A stretch of 64,000 bases of DNA from Hevea brasiliensis (GCF_030052815.1 NC_079510.1:4489614-4553613), one strand, 5' to 3'. Numbered from the stretch's first letter, positions 20,684-34,291 are shown. Notes: a model not told the origin generated them from the letters alone. Translations and numbers: made by a program.

Positions 20684-21057
20684 TGTCACTGGTTCAGCCT
20701 ACTTATCATGTATAAGTGCCTATCATGTTTGTTATATGGCATGAGACTCACCATTCCATCTTATTTATATCTCATATAAATAACTTGGGAACAAACATGA
20801 ATACAATCTTTCTGGATAAGTCATTTCCTTATTATGAAGTATCATCGATTGTGAACCTATTTGTGATACTTTGTGCTAGAAATACTATCACTCATATTCT
20901 TAACAACTTAAGAATAGAATTTCTAACAAAATATCAATGGACCTTTTCTATTACACATAAATATATTATGTAAATAGAAAAGTGGAAATGCTTTTTATTA
21001 ATAAAAACATGTACAAGATACATACTAAATGATATGCTCTAGAGCATACTACTAACA
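20684..21057 (-). mobile_element. copia-like LTR fragment (minus strand)
   Basis: Read on the minus strand, the stretch starts TGTTAGTAGTATGCTCTAGA and contains motifs I associate with a widespread plant copia LTR. There is no coding region. It lies between the end of element 1 and the truncated chromovirus, and its far end is cut where element 1 begins. Identification is by memory of sequence style and needs a repeat-library search. Confidence 0.4.
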
Positions 21058-21071
21058 GAACATGTGTGACA

Positions 21072-23338
21072 TTTGAGGATGGTGTTGCAGACTTTGAGGG
21101 AGCACCAACTATATGCCAAATTTTCAAAATGTGAATTTTGGCTAGAAAGCATCTCATTCTTGGGACACGTAATTTCTAGTGAAGGCATTCAAGTGGATCA
21201 CAAGAAAATTGAGGCGGTAACTGATTGGCTTAGGCCTACAACAGTCACTGAGGTGTGAAGTTTTCTGGGCCTAGCTGGCTATTATAGGCATTTTGTGCAA
21301 AATTTCTCCAGGATAGCAGCTCCCTTAACTAAGTTAACTCGAAAGAATATTCTATTTATTTGGACAGATGATTGTGAGGAGAGCTTTCATAAGCTTAAGG
21401 AATGTCTAACCACCACCCCTGTATTGACATTACCGATGAGTGGTGAAGGATATACCGTGTACTATGATGCCTCCAGAGTTGGCATAGGGTATATTTTGAT
21501 GCAGAATGAAAAAGTAGTGGCTTATACTTCAAGGCAGCTAAAGAGACATGAACAGAACTATCCCACCCATGATTTGGAAATGGCGGCTGTAGTCTTTGCA
21601 CTAAAGATCTGGAGACACTACCTATATGGTGAAGTGTATGAAATATACACGACCACAAGAGTTTGAAGTACATCTTCCAACAGAAAGATTTAAATTTGAG
21701 ACAAAGGAGATGGATGGAGCTTCTGAAGGACTATGATTATACCATCCAGTACCACCTTGGGAAGGCCAATGTAGTAGCAGATGCTTTGAGCAGAAAATCT
21801 TCTGGCAGCTTGGCGCACATATCAGCGGAGAAGAGACCATTGATTCAAGAAGTACATGAGTTGATGGATCAAGGTCTAATCTTAGATATTTCAGATGAGG
21901 GGGTATTATTGGCCCATTTTTTAGTGAGACTAGACCTGCGAGATAGAATTAAAGTTTCCCAACACAGAGAGGGCAATTGATGAAGATTATAGAAAGAGTA
22001 CAGCAGGGTGAAGGTGGTGAGCTTGGATTTGCTAATGATGGCACTCTTATGCAAGATTCCAAGATATGTGTGCCCGACGTGGACAATCTCAGAAATGAAA
22101 TCATGCGAGAGGCACACTATACACTGTACAATGTCCACCTAGGCTCTACCAAGATGTACCATGATGTGAAAGATAGCCACTGGTGGAATGGCATGAAGGG
22201 AGACATAGCAGACTTTGTGTCTAAGTGGTTGACTTGTCAGAAAGTGAAGTTTGAACACCAAAGGCCATCAGGGAAGCTGCAAGAGCTCCCTATCCCAGAA
22301 TGGAAGTGGGAAATGATCACTATGGATTTTGTAACTGGGTTGCCACGTACCACGTGGGGATATGATTCGATATGGGTGATTGTAAATCGTCTGACTAAAT
22401 CAGCTCATTTCTTGCCTGTAAAAACCACCTATTCTGTTGCACAGTATGCCTGGCACTATGTTCAAGAAATAGTCAAATTGCATGGAGTTCCTGCTTCCAT
22501 AATATCTGATAAAGGGCCTCAGTTCACTTCTAGGTTTTGGAGAAAGCTGCAAGAGGCACTTGGCACACAATTAAATTTTAGCACTGCCTTCCACCCTCAA
22601 ACAGACGAGCAGTCCGAAAGGACAATCCAAACACTGGAAGACATGCTTTGCATGTGTGTTTTGGATTTTGGAGGTCAATGGGATGATCAGCTACACTTGG
22701 TGGAGTTTGCCTACAACAACAGTTATCATTCCAGCATCGGGATGGCACCCTATGAGGCACTATATGGCAGAAAGTGTAGGTCTCCTCTGTGTTGGATGGA
22801 AGTGGGAGAAGCGAAGGTACATGATGTAGACCTAGTGCAGTACACTTCAGAGATGGTTCCTTTAAGCAGGGAAAGATTGAAAATAGCTTTCAGTAGGCAA
22901 AAGAGTTATGCAGATCCTAGACGGAGGGATGCAGAGTTTTCAATAGGTGATTATGTATTCCTGAAGGTTTCTCTGATGAAGGAAGTCATGAGATTTGGAA
23001 AGAAGAGCAAGTTAGCACCTCGGTATATTAGACCTTTTGAGGTTACTGATAGAGTTGGAGCAGTTGCCTACCGATTGGAGTTACCACCTAACCTTTCTCA
23101 TGTTCATCTTGTATTTCACATCTCGATGCTCAGGAAATACATACCTGATCCTTCTCATGTGTTACACCTGGATGTAGTAGAGCTGAAAGAAGACTTGACA
23201 TTTGAGGAGCAACCTGTAGCCATAGTGGACTACCAAGTGAGGTAGCTAAGATCAAAATAGATCCCTATGGTTAAGGTTTTGTGGAGGATCCAGTCAGTGG
23301 AAGAATGCACCTGAGAGTCAGAGCGGGACATGCGTAGC
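21072..23338 (+). pseudogene. truncated Tekay/Del-like chromovirus pol
   Basis: The fragment starts inside the RT, after the catalytic YxDD region, and runs through RNase H, integrase and a C-terminal chromodomain. Integrase shows FVTGLPR, IISDKGPQF and DEQSER for the catalytic D, D and E. The zinc finger has lost its first Cys (SKWLTCQ). The tail GPFEV-like region followed by HISMLRKYIPDPSHVL, then a chromodomain-like segment with EEQPVAIVDYQVR, places it near Tekay/Del. Breaks include TGA at 21256-21258, frame changes near 21660 and 21975, and stops in the chromodomain (about 23243 and 23258). It is a dead 5'-truncated copy. Confidence 0.88.
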
Positions 23339-23418
23339 AAGTACCTTTATTTATTCAATGTGTAATTCTGTTCTTTTTATTCTGCCTTGTGTAAAAATTC
23401 GAGGATGAATTTTCTGTA

Positions 23419-23430
23419 AGGAGGGAAGAA
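23419..23430 (+). promoter_or_regulatory. polypurine tract of the chromovirus
   Basis: AGGAGGGAAGAA directly precedes the TGTGATACCCC start of the 3' LTR. Confidence 0.75.
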
Positions 23431-26096
23431 TGTGATACCCCTAATTTTTAAATTAATTATTTTATGGGTAGATATTAATATTTTATTTTATTTTATTTAA
23501 ATTTTGGGAAATTATTTGTAATTTTTTGGATTTTAGAAATCGGGTTCGATTTTTTGAAAACTATAAAACTTTGATAATTTTTAAAAAGTAATTTAAAGAC
23601 CACGTGGCAAAACCAAAAATATATTTGGACTTTACGAATTTTTCTGAGTTTTCTAGAATTTTTTTGGAATTTTTAGGCCTCGTTTTTTTATCCCAAGTCA
23701 GAGTAAAAATTCAATTTCGGGTATCTTGAATCAAACTGGTCGAATAGAACCGGACAGGATCGGACCGGCCCATTTTCTTTTTCCTTCTTCTTCTTCGCGC
23801 ACCCGCGACACCCTCCCTCCCTCTCTCATTTTCTCTCTCCTCTCTCCTCCTCTCACCGCCCCACCACTGCCCTAGCCTCCCCATCTCGCCGGTGCACTAC
23901 CTTAGCCCTTCCCCCTCGCTAGCCGCAGCCTGTAGCGCCGAAAAAACATGCCCAAAGGCGCTTACGTGTGCAGCGCGCCGCTTCACCTTCTCAGCCCGAT
24001 TTCGGCCAATATGGCCACCAATCGGATCGGGTCTTGTCCCAAAACACTTCTACACCTCGAGAGCTTTACATAGACACCAAGAACACTAAAATCCATCAAG
24101 CGGTTTGCCCAAATTTAGTCCGGGAAGTTTTAGCCCATTTTGACTTTCGGGCTAGATTTTTCAAAAACCGTAAACCCCACCAAAAATCCTAGAGTACCGG
24201 AGCGCTCGACTAGTCAAGAGCTTCGCGGCAATACCCATTTCAAATTTTTCATACATCGTTTTTTGGTGGGTCCAGCGAGATTTCACAGTATTTTTTCGAG
24301 CATTAAATGAGCTTAAAAAATTTCGTAAAAATTATATACTAACCCCCGTGTTGTGGGCTTCGCGTAGGTACCTTCAATTCGAGGAAATTCAACAGTTGGT
24401 CAGGTCTGCAATTTTGGGCCCGGTAGACAGGCTACCGAAAAAGTCTCCAAATTGGGTCGAGGTTATAGGCTACTCCACCATTTTTAAACGTCCCGGACGC
24501 GTCTCCAAGGTCGGAATTGGCATAGGTAAACCCGAACCCTCATTTTTCTTAATTATCTAGTGCCTGAATTTGATTAAAAATCTATAAAATATTCGTGGTA
24601 GGTTAGAAAAATATAATTCCTTTTGCGTTAGCTCTATAATATTGCTAAGGACCGTGGGGCAAAGTTTTAGAATTTTTAGAGCTCAAATGGGTAGTTTTTG
24701 CAAAAGGGGTAAATGTAGGGACTAAATTGTAATTTTCCAAATTGTGGTTGTTGACTGTTTGGATGGGATCAGGAGGGGTCATGTGATGGATTGAGTATGT
24801 GGCTTATGGATATAGAAGTGCATTTTGAACCCTTTTGCAGTTGGGTAGGTCCTAGGTATAGGGAAGACTTTGCCGGATTTTCGGCACAACCTAGGGTATC
24901 TTTGGTTTTTTCCAAGCTTATATCAAGTCAAATATATTAAATAATTGTAATAAAATTTGTCATGTGAGCCAGGACAGCCTTCCTCCTCCGCCCAGCAGCC
25001 GCAATGACCGTGGTTAAGTCTGTGAGTAAAACATTAATTTTAATTATAATTTTGATATTATTCTATGTTCAAGTATGCCCATGCATCACTTATAAATATG
25101 TATCTATGTAGTTAAACACTAGGCACATTTTATATTGCATTCATAATTGATGAAGTACCATGGATGTTGTTTGTGATAATTTGGAGCAGTGTGAGGGCGT
25201 TGGTGCGCGTGTGGTGTGGTATTGGATATGGATAGGATGAGTAGACACGGCTTGAGAGACACTCTCTGGGACCTGATCCTTTATGGATAAGTTGGGGTAG
25301 ACACGGCTTGAGAGACACTCGTTGGGACCCCGCATTTGGTTTATTAAGTGAAAGTCTGGCTTGAGAGACACTCGCTGGCAGAGGTTGGATTAAGAGAGCT
25401 GTATAGGGGATCAACTCTCATATATGTACTATTTGTACAGTGTTGGGTGGGTGAGTGCTCTAAATTGCCTTTTTACTGTTATGACGTGATTTGTATGAAA
25501 ATTATAATGATGTTGCATTTCATCCCTTAGGATGCATTAGCTTTAGTTAGCTATAGAAATTGTGGTAAAAATTAGTATTTTACTCTCTGAGTTAAGCACT
25601 CACTCCTGTTCATCTATTTTTCTAGGCTACAGGAGGATTACTTGTTGTGACTAACCTACTCTTCTTCTTCGCAGGTCAATTAGTAGTATTTGATGTATTT
25701 TGTACAATTGAGTTAATTTTTAGACTCCGCATGTATTAGGAGTATTTTAATTAATTTGGGTCTGTAATATAATATGGTGTTGAATTTGTAAGATTATTAA
25801 TTGCATGTATGACTGGATTGGATGAGGGAGCTGAGCTCCCATTGGATTTTTGATATTATGAGCATGTGGAGGGTGAGCTGAGCTCCCCAATTTATTTTAT
25901 ATTGTGTTTACAGGTCGGGCGAGTCAAAATGAATGGTCTATTTTATGGCCGAACTCTGTTCGGTTGAATTCTTAAAATTGGGCCCAAATGGGCCTTTGGA
26001 TTGGGTTGAGGAATAGTTAGGCTTACTACGGGCCTCGGGGGCTTTAGGCTGGCCCAGGTCCTAGTGTCGGTCCGGCCCATAGATTGGGTCATGACA
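23431..26096 (+). mobile_element. 3' LTR of the Tekay-like element (2.7 kb)
   Basis: It starts TGTGATACCC after the PPT and ends GGGTCATGACA. There is no gene inside. Between 25240 and 25385 a segment with CTTGAGAGACACTC occurs three times, giving short internal repeats. No second LTR is present, since the element is 5'-truncated. Confidence 0.8.
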
Positions 26097-26313
26097 CGAT
26101 CCCCATGAAATTACCTATAAAAAAAAATTCTAATTTACCTACAAAATAGTTTGTCGGTAAATTTAGCGATAATATTTTTTTGGTCGGTAAAAATTACCTG
26201 AACTAGAATTTGTAGATGAAAAAATTTCATCGGTAATCCTAATTACCAACGGGACATGGGCATATTTAATGGGTAATTTTTGTAGCTATTTTTTTTTTAA
26301 ATTTCTTATAGTG
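26097..26313 (-). mobile_element. CACTA-like transposon end
   Basis: The stretch ends ATTTCTTATAGTG; its reverse complement is CACTATAAGAAAT, the usual CACTA terminal sequence. Several GGTAA / TTACC words in both orientations lie just inside, like CACTA subterminal repeats. The other end is not seen in the window. Confidence 0.5.
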
Positions 26314-26746
26314 TGTGATACAAAAGTGTAAAAACTTAGTAGTAGAAGTGATAGGGAAAATGTTAAGAACTAAAATAACATGTAGAAAAATAGTACAAAA
26401 AGATTTATAATTTTTGAATATTTATGCAAAATTGATTTCAAAAAGAGTTGGATGTCCAGAATAGATCTAATTAGTTTAAGATTAAGATTTAATTATTTTT
26501 CTCTAGTGTATAAGTGAGATAAGTTAATGGTAGAAAGAGTGAGAATGGACCTAAAAGGATGAGCAGAAAAGTATTGTGTAAAAATTTATAATTTTTTAAT
26601 ATTGATGTGTAATTAATCTTCAAACAGAGCTAGATGGTAAAAAAAAAATTCATATAACTGACTCTAACAAGTTTGAAATGAAGACTTAATTATTATTATT
26701 ATTGTTATAAATTGAAGATAGAGATATTTATGCAGATAACTAATTA
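26314..26746. other. AT-rich spacer with a partial duplication
   Basis: No gene is seen. Two related segments (about 26395-26530 and 26575-26720) share a run with TTTATAATTTTT and CAAAAAGAG-like words, suggesting an old tandem duplication. Confidence 0.45.
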
Positions 26747-27217
26747 GGATAAATTTTAACAACTGTCTCTGAACTTATCTAGTTGTAATATTACAGTTCC
26801 TTAACTTGAAAATGTAACATAAAACCCTATCAATTTTCACTGTAAAATCTCTCTAACCTCTAATTTTTAGTTAGATGCTGACCTGGACAGTTCTAACATT
26901 GAGCTTAGTTAGTATTTCTCTTTTTTCTCTCAAGCTATGTGTAAATTAAATCATTTTCCTCTCTATAGATAGAATAATTTTTCACATGTAAAGAGAATAA
27001 TTTTACTCTATGCATAAGAGATGAGAGAGAAATATTGACAAAACACCATGTGGGAGCTGTTTACATCAGTTTCTAACTGAAAAATCAATAATTGAAAGTC
27101 AGATGGATTTTACTGTGTAAAATTTAAAAGTTTAGGGGGTTTTATGTTACATTTTAAAGTTGAAGGACTGTAGTATTACAACCATATAAGTTCAGGGACA
27201 GTTGTTAAAATTTATCC
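26747..27217. mobile_element. Mutator-type foldback MITE, copy 1
   Basis: It starts GGATAAATTTTAACAACTGT and ends with the reverse complement (TTTATCC). Long inverted arms extend over most of the 470 bp, so the whole unit can fold. The flanks TAACTAATTA and TAACTGACTA agree at 8 of 10 positions, as expected for a decayed 9-10 bp target duplication of Mutator type. It has no ORF. Confidence 0.8.
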
Positions 27218-27229
27218 TAACTGACTAGG

Positions 27230-27647
27230 ATAGAAATATTACTTTTTTAATTATGGGATTCGCACATATGTATTTATAATTTTATAATATATATATATAT
27301 ATATATATATAGCCTTAGAAATGGCTTTACAACAATGTATCGCATATTATATAGCATACTCTATTTTTTTTTTAATTTTTATTTTTACTTTATATTTTTA
27401 TTTTATATTTTTTTTAAAAAAATTAGATTATCATATTAAATATTAACTTTCTATTTAAATATTCTAAAATTAAACTACTAAAATCTTATTTCATAAAATA
27501 ATAATTATTATATAAAATTTTTTCTACATCTTTTAAAAAGTTTAAAATTCTTATGTTTACAATTATATATCATACTATGTATCTATTAAAATGAATTATT
27601 TGTAATTAAATTTTTGGTTAAATTAAAAAAATGGTAAATTATTTTTT

Positions 27648-27700
<53 letters not shown>

Positions 27701-30700
27701 CAAACAATTTTGTAAATTACTTTAAAAATATTTCATATGTTTAAAGTCTAAAAATTTTAATAATTGCTTAATGAAAGTACTTAAAAAATTATCATGGCAC
27801 ATATCCTAATTTTTTATTTTGATACATTTTAAAAAAATAGTATTATCATATTAAATATTAGCTTTTTATTTAAATATTTTCAAATTTTAATTACTAAAAT
27901 CTTATCTCACATAAAAAATAATTATTATCTGAAATTCTTTTTTCTACATCTTTTAGAAGGTTTAAAATTCTTAAATTTACAATTATCATATATGAATTAT
28001 TTTTTTATTAACTTTTTGGTACATTAAAATGGTAAATTATTTTCTTTTAAATATTCAATAAAAAATAATTCTTAAAATTTTAGAAATTATTTTTAAAAAT
28101 ATTTCTTATATTTAAAGTGTAAGAATTTTAATAATTGCTTAATAAGAGTACATAAAAAATTGTCATGTGATATATCCTGATTTTTTAACCATTTTTTTAA
28201 TAAAAAAATAGATTATTATATTAAATATTAACTTTTTATTTAAATATTTTCAAATTTAAACCGCTAAATTCTTATATTTAAAGTATATGAATCTTAATAA
28301 TGGCTTAATAAGAGTATTTAAAGATTGCCATATGATATATTTGGATAAATTTTGACAACTGTCCCTGAATTTATCTAGTTGTAACTTTACAGTCTCTCAA
28401 CTTTAAAATGTAACATAAAACCCCATCAACTTTCAAATTTTGCACAGTAAAATCCCTCTAACATCCAATTATCGGTTTTTCAGCTAGACGCTGACCTGGA
28501 CAGTTCTAGTATAGAGTTTAGTCAATATTTCTCTTTTCTCTCTCAAGCCATATGTAAATTGAATCATTTTTCTATCTGTAGATTGAATAATTTTTCACGT
28601 GTAGAGAGAATAATTTTACACTTTACATAACAGAGAAGAGAGAAATATTGACTAAGCGTCATATGGGAGTTGTTAATGTCAGTTTCTAACTGAAAAATTA
28701 GTAATTAAAAGTCAAAGAAATTTTATTGTGCAAAATTTGAAAGTTTATGGGGTTTTATGTTATATTTTAAAGTTAAAGGACTATAGTATTATAACTATAT
28801 AAGTTCAGAGATAGTTGTTAAAATTTATCATAATGTTTAAAGTATATTTAAAGTATATGAATCATAATAATGAATCTTAATAATGGGTTAATAAGAGTAT
28901 TTAAAGATTGCCATATGGCATATCCTAATGTTTTATCTTTATTTTTATATTTTTTATAAAAAAAATTTGATTATCATATTAAATATTAATAAATATTTCA
29001 ACTATTAAAATCTTATCTCATGCAGAAAAAAATAATTATTGTATAAAATTATTTTTTCTAAATCTTTTAAAAATTTTAAAATTTTTATGTTTACAATTAT
29101 CTTATTATATTTCAACAAAAATAAATTTTTTATTTAAATTTTCGATTATATTAAAAATGGCAAATTAAGAAAAAAAATTATATATATGTATATTTAAATA
29201 ATTATTCAATAAAAGATTATTCTTAAAATTTTATAAATTATTTTAAAAAGCATTTCTCATATTTAAAGTCTAAGAATTATAATATTGGCTTATTGAGAGT
29301 ATTTAAAAAATTATCATGTGCCATATCCTAATTTTTTTTTATCTTTATTTTAATATATTTTTATTAAAAAAACAAATTATCATATTAAATAAATATTTTC
29401 ATATTTCCACTACTAAAATCTGATCTCATACAAAAAAAAAATTAATACCTAAAATTCCTATTAATACATCTTTTAAAAATTTAAAAATTCTTAAATTTGT
29501 TATTATCATATTATATATCGATAAAATTATTCATAAAAATTTAGAAATTATTTTTAAAAACATTTCTTATATTTAATGCTCAAGAATTTTAATAATGGCT
29601 TAATGAGAGTACTTAAAAAATTGCCTTGTGGCGTATCCTAATTTTTTTTATCTTTGTTTTTATATTTTTAATACCTTAGAAATAGATTATCATATTAATT
29701 ATTAACTTTTTATTTAAATATTTTCAAATTTCAACTACTAAAATCTTATATCATGCCAAAAAATATTTATTATCTAAATTTTTTTTTCTACTTCTTTTAA
29801 AAATTTTAAAAATTCTTAAGTTTATAATTATGATGTTATATATCTAAAAAAAAAATTTTAATTATGTTTTTAGTTAGATTAAGAAAGGTAAATTATTTTT
29901 TAAAAGATTATATATATATTGAAATATTTATTCAATAAAAATCATCATGTGGCATAGCATTTTTCTTTCCTACTTTGTTTATCATTTGTTGATATATGAC
30001 TATGTCAATTAATTTAAAAAAAATAAAAATAATATATTAATAAATTGTTTATTATTTATTTATCAACTCATCAAATAAAATTATAATTAATTAAAAATTT
30101 TATCATCAACAAAATTTTATAATATATATATATTACATAATCAATTATACTATGAAAATAAAATAATAAACAATCTGTGCAACACACGAGAAAACAACTA
30201 CTATATATCTTATAGCTGAACCCTGAAAAAGGCTTTCCGAGAGTGTGCCATCTAGCTTAAAAGAGTATTTCAAAAATTGCTATATGGCATAATTTTTTTT
30301 ATCTAAAATTAACTTATTATATTAAATATCAATTTTTATTAAATATTTTGAAATTTCAACTATGAAAATCTTATATAAAAAGAATAATTATTATACTACA
30401 TCTTTTAAGAATTTTAAAATCCTTAAGTTTACAATTTTGGATATTACAAAATTTTGCTCATCATATTATATATTTTTAAAAATTAATTATCTTTTTGAAC
30501 TAGAGTTTGGCAAGAGTAGAAAGAGGGTGAATTATTTTTTCAATATATATATATATATGTGAGGTAAAAAATTATTTATAAATTTTAAAAATTTAATTTT
30601 TGAAAATTTTTTCTTATATTTAAAATCTAAGAATTTTAAGAATAATAGTTCCAAAACTGTCACGTGGTATATGTACTTTTTTTTTTTACTTTATTTATCA

Positions 30701-30720
30701 TTTTATTGGTATATATCAAC
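27230..30720. repeat. decayed AT-rich tandem array, ~300-400 bp units
   Basis: About eight units share an ordered set of words: AAGAATTTTAATAATGGCTT, then GCCATGTGGCATATCCTAAT, then a T-rich run, then TTATCATATTAAATATTAAC, then CTACTAAAATCTTATCTCAT. The GGCATATCC word recurs near 27795, 28167, 28915, 29315, 29625, 29950, 30275 and 30662. Units differ by indels and (AT)n runs (27283-27310 and 27650-27695). A MITE interrupts the array. No reading frame survives. It could be an old satellite or repeated insertions of one element. Confidence 0.65.
28343..28829. mobile_element. Mutator-type foldback MITE, copy 2
   Basis: It has the same family ends: GGATAAATTTTGACAACTGT at the left and AAATTTATC at the right. 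It is inserted in the AT-rich tandem array. The flanking duplication is unclear because the surroundings are repetitive. Confidence 0.75.
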
Positions 30721-31526
30721 TGTAATGACCCAAATCAGGGATCGTCATCGGCGCTAGGAATATAGTTAGCTTAAAGCTGTTGGAACCCATAGCAAGCCTG
30801 AAACCTATAAAACATACATACATTCTTACATCTCAATATCTAAACATGCATCAAACCATTACACCTTAGTCTTTTCATCCATACATAAACATTTATAACA
30901 TAATAATGGTTCATAATTTGAACCTTAACATGCATAAGATCCAAAATGTAATAGTTCAATGTGCATACCCTCAAAAGGATTATCTCAACACATACACACG
31001 CGCACGCACACATATATCCTCATACTTAAACCATTATTACATATTTCTAATTTCCTTTAATCACCAGGACAATATTATTTATTCATAAATTATATGTCCA
31101 TCTACCCATACATCATACATGAAGGTAGGGCTAAGACTACCCCTGATGCTCTCTTTTCAAAGAACTTTTATAGTCTTGCAACCCTGCATTTGAGGGTTAG
31201 GGTAATGGGGCAAACTTATGCAAACTCAGTAAATAAACTAACCATTATTAATTTTATCATTCATTCATACATGTGCAATACATCATTCACATGGATTTTC
31301 ACATCACAAACATTTCATGTGAGATAGACATTATCATCAATAACTCCCTAAACTTTCCTTTTAAACATGATCTGTGTCATGTACCCAGGGGCAACTTTCA
31401 GATCTCCCTTGAAGGGAAACGTCAAGATCTCCTCTTAGGATTTACTTAAAGATCCATAACATATGTCATGTTACATAAACATAACATAGATGGAGTAATG
31501 GGTCATCTAATATCCATCAATGCATC

Positions 31527-32513
31527 GGATAAATTTTAACAAATATCTCTGAACTTATATAGTTATAACACTACAGTCCTTTAACTTTAAAATGTAACAT
31601 AAAACCCCCATAAAATTTCAAATTTTGCACAGTAAAATCTCTCTAACTTTCAATTACTGATTTTTCAGTTAGAAACTAATGTGAATAGCTCCCGCATGAC
31701 ACTTAGTCAATATTTCTCTCTCCTTTCTTATGCAAAGTATAAAATTATTTGGATAAATTTTAACAACTGCCCCTGAACTTATCTAGTTATACATTACAGT
31801 CCCTCAACTTAAAACTGTTACATAAAACCCTATCAACTTCTACATTTTGCACAGTAAAATTCCTTTAACCTCTAATTAAGGGGTTTTTCAATTAGAAGCT
31901 GACCTGGATAGTTCCAGTGTGGAGTTTAGTCAGTATTTCTTTTTTTCTCTCTTAAGCCGTATGTAAATTGAATCATTCTCCTCTCTATAGACATAATAAT
32001 TTATCACGTGTAGAGCGAATAATTTACACTTTGCATAAGAGAGGGGAAAGAAATATTGACAAAACACCATGTGGGAGCTGTTTACATCAGTTTCTAATTG
32101 GAAAATCAATTATTAAAAGTAAAAGGAATTTTACTGTGCAAAATTTGAAAGTTTAAGGGGTTTTATATTACATTTTAAAATTAAAATACTGTAGTGTTAC
32201 AACCATATAAGTTCAAGGATAGTTGTTAAAATTTATCCAAAATTATTCTCTTTACGCATGAAAAATTATTCTGTCTATAGAGAAAAAAATAATTCAATTT
32301 ACATATGGCTTGAGAGAGAAAAGAGAAATACTGACTAAGCTTTATGCTGGAACTGTCCAGGTTAGCATCTAACTGAAAAACTAGTAATTAGAGATTAGGA
32401 GGATTTTACTGTGCAAAATTTGAAAGTTGATGGGGTTTTATATTACATTTTTAAGTTGAGAGACTATAATGTTACAACTAGATAAGTTCAGGGATAGTTG
32501 TCAAAATTTATCC
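31527..32513. mobile_element. Mutator-type foldback MITE, copy 3 (host of nested copy)
   Basis: The outer copy starts GGATAAATTTTAACAAATAT and ends TTTATCC. It is flanked by a perfect 10-bp duplication, TCAATGCATC (31517-31526 and 32514-32523). A second member of the same family is inserted near its centre at 31751-32238. Confidence 0.92.
31751..32238. mobile_element. Mutator-type foldback MITE, copy 4 (nested)
   Basis: It is a 488-bp copy with ends GGATAAATTTTAACAACTGC and AAATTTATCC, flanked by AAAATTATT on both sides (31741-31749 and 32239-32247). It is inserted in the middle of copy 3 of its own family. Confidence 0.92.
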
Positions 32514-32710
32514 TCAATGCATCAACAGTCATTTATGCAATGATGCAACATCTTTATATTTTAGATATATACATCCTAAATAAATATGACATGATGCATG
32601 AGGATGGTCATTAATTACCTATAAATAGTTTTCATTTTATTAAGGTTAGAATTACTTACCACTTATAGCCTATCAACCTCCTTACTTGAATGGGAGCTAT
32701 CCTCGAATCT

Positions 32711-34291
32711 TGTTACACTCACTTCATATAGGCATTTTAGAGTAGTTTTGCATTCATTTTGCCCTTATATTTTAGTATATTTTATGTTTTTAGCTTTATT
32801 TTAGTTTATTTGTTAACTTTAGATACTTTATATTTGATTTTTGTAATTTTGTTGTTTTTTGATAGGATTTTGTGGCAAAACGAGGATCAATGAGTGCAAT
32901 AGGAAATAATTTGAAGAGATTTGAAGTTCTTTAAGCATGGAGGAAAGTTGAAGAAATCAAGCCTTGAAAGAGCAAACTAGCCGAAATTTGCTTGAGACTT
33001 TGCTTAAGGTCATGCTTAGGGTAAAGCGGCAGTACTTAAGGAGCAGCACAAGTCAAGCACCAGCAGAAGAATCCATTCTACTCTAAGTCTGCCGAGATTT
33101 GCTGAAGGTCTGCTTAACCTTAAGCAGACAGTGTGACCAGAAGCTGAAATTTGCTAAGAAGCTGCTTAGGGTTAAGCCGAACCCTAAGCAGACTGCCCAG
33201 AACGTGAAAAATACTGCTGACTTGGATAATTTTACGCCTCATTTCCTATTCACTCCTTAGCTGTTATTTACTTTTAGGGCAGTTTTTTATGACCATATAA
33301 ATTCATCATTTCCTTATTTTTGCCACAAGAGGAAGGGAGGAAAAAAAAAAGGAAAGAAAATTTAATAGAAAGAGAGAGAGAAGACGCCATTTTCTTTTGG
33401 GGAGGAGCTCTTTGCACAGCTTTGGAGCTCGAGAACCAGAGACTTTGGTTCTTCCACCTGGGTTTTTCTATTTCAGTCCTCTTATCATGTTTTCCTTTAC
33501 TTTTCCATCAATATTTCTTGTAAATACCATCATGAGTGAGTAATTTCTTTAGATTTCAGAGTTGGGAAATATGTCTTAGATTAATTTGTGGATTTGGATT
33601 GGGTATTTCCTTATTTTATATGAATATGAGTTTTGATTCCTTCCTTGTGTGCTTGATTTACTTGCCTAATGTTGGTACCCATTGGGTATTGTGTTAATCT
33701 TTGATTGAAGGACCGAAAGGTGAAAGTCATTGATGGGTAATCATGGATTGGAACTTAAAATCACCTAGATTTAGAAATAAACTAGGACTTTAAGAGGAAT
33801 TAATTATTAGTTACAAAACTTAATGGGTTTTAAAGTAATCAAATACATACGAAAGTAGGTTTGGTTATTTTAGAATACACTTTGATTTGCTTGAAAAAGA
33901 TATCAAAAGGATTTAGAATCAATTTCCTTCAAACTCTATTTTTCCCTAAAAATTGGAATGCCCAAGACAAATCCCAATTAATTTATGCATAAACCCCCAA
34001 CTCTGGAATCAATTTTTACCATAATTAGACTTTCGTTTAAATTACCCATTGTTAATTTTAGTTTAATTGCGAACTAGAATTAGAATTTATTTGTTTGCTC
34101 TTTACCCATTTCAATTAGATTAATCAATTTACCTTGCCCATTTACATTTAACATTTATTCATTAATCATTAGCCCAAATAATCGCTTCATTCATAGTTTA
34201 GTAATCAAACAGCAAATCCTCGTGGGAACGATACTTGATTCATCACTTTATTACTTGAGACGACCCGTATACTTGCGGATAAGTCACATCA
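32711..34291 (+). mobile_element. 5' LTR of Athila-type element
   Basis: TGTTACACTC at 32711 to GTCACATCA at 34291 (1581 bp). It matches 45439-47017 with roughly 1-2 percent difference by eye, the largest difference lying near 33405-33470. The 5-bp flank AATCT (32706-32710) is repeated after the 3' LTR. It contains no gene; short open frames near 33320 are chance. Confidence 0.95.

Larger units (their letters stand above)
30721..32710 (-). mobile_element. LTR-like unit on minus strand, left piece
   Basis: Read on the minus strand this is the 3' part of an LTR ending GGGTCATTACA at 30721. Its other end, starting TGTGACACCCC, is at 48664. The Athila element splits it at 32711/47017 and the AATCT duplication proves the two pieces were contiguous. 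Without the Athila and MITE insertions it would be about 2.6 kb, similar to the Tekay-like LTR. It has no internal region, so it looks like a solo LTR. The flanks (TCAAC, TCCGG) do not match, so a rearrangement is possible. Confidence 0.55.

Noticed and set aside
33320..33523. Short ORF in the Athila LTR (also at 46048-46269)
   Set aside because: The two LTR copies differ by frameshifting indels in this very part, so it is not maintained as protein.
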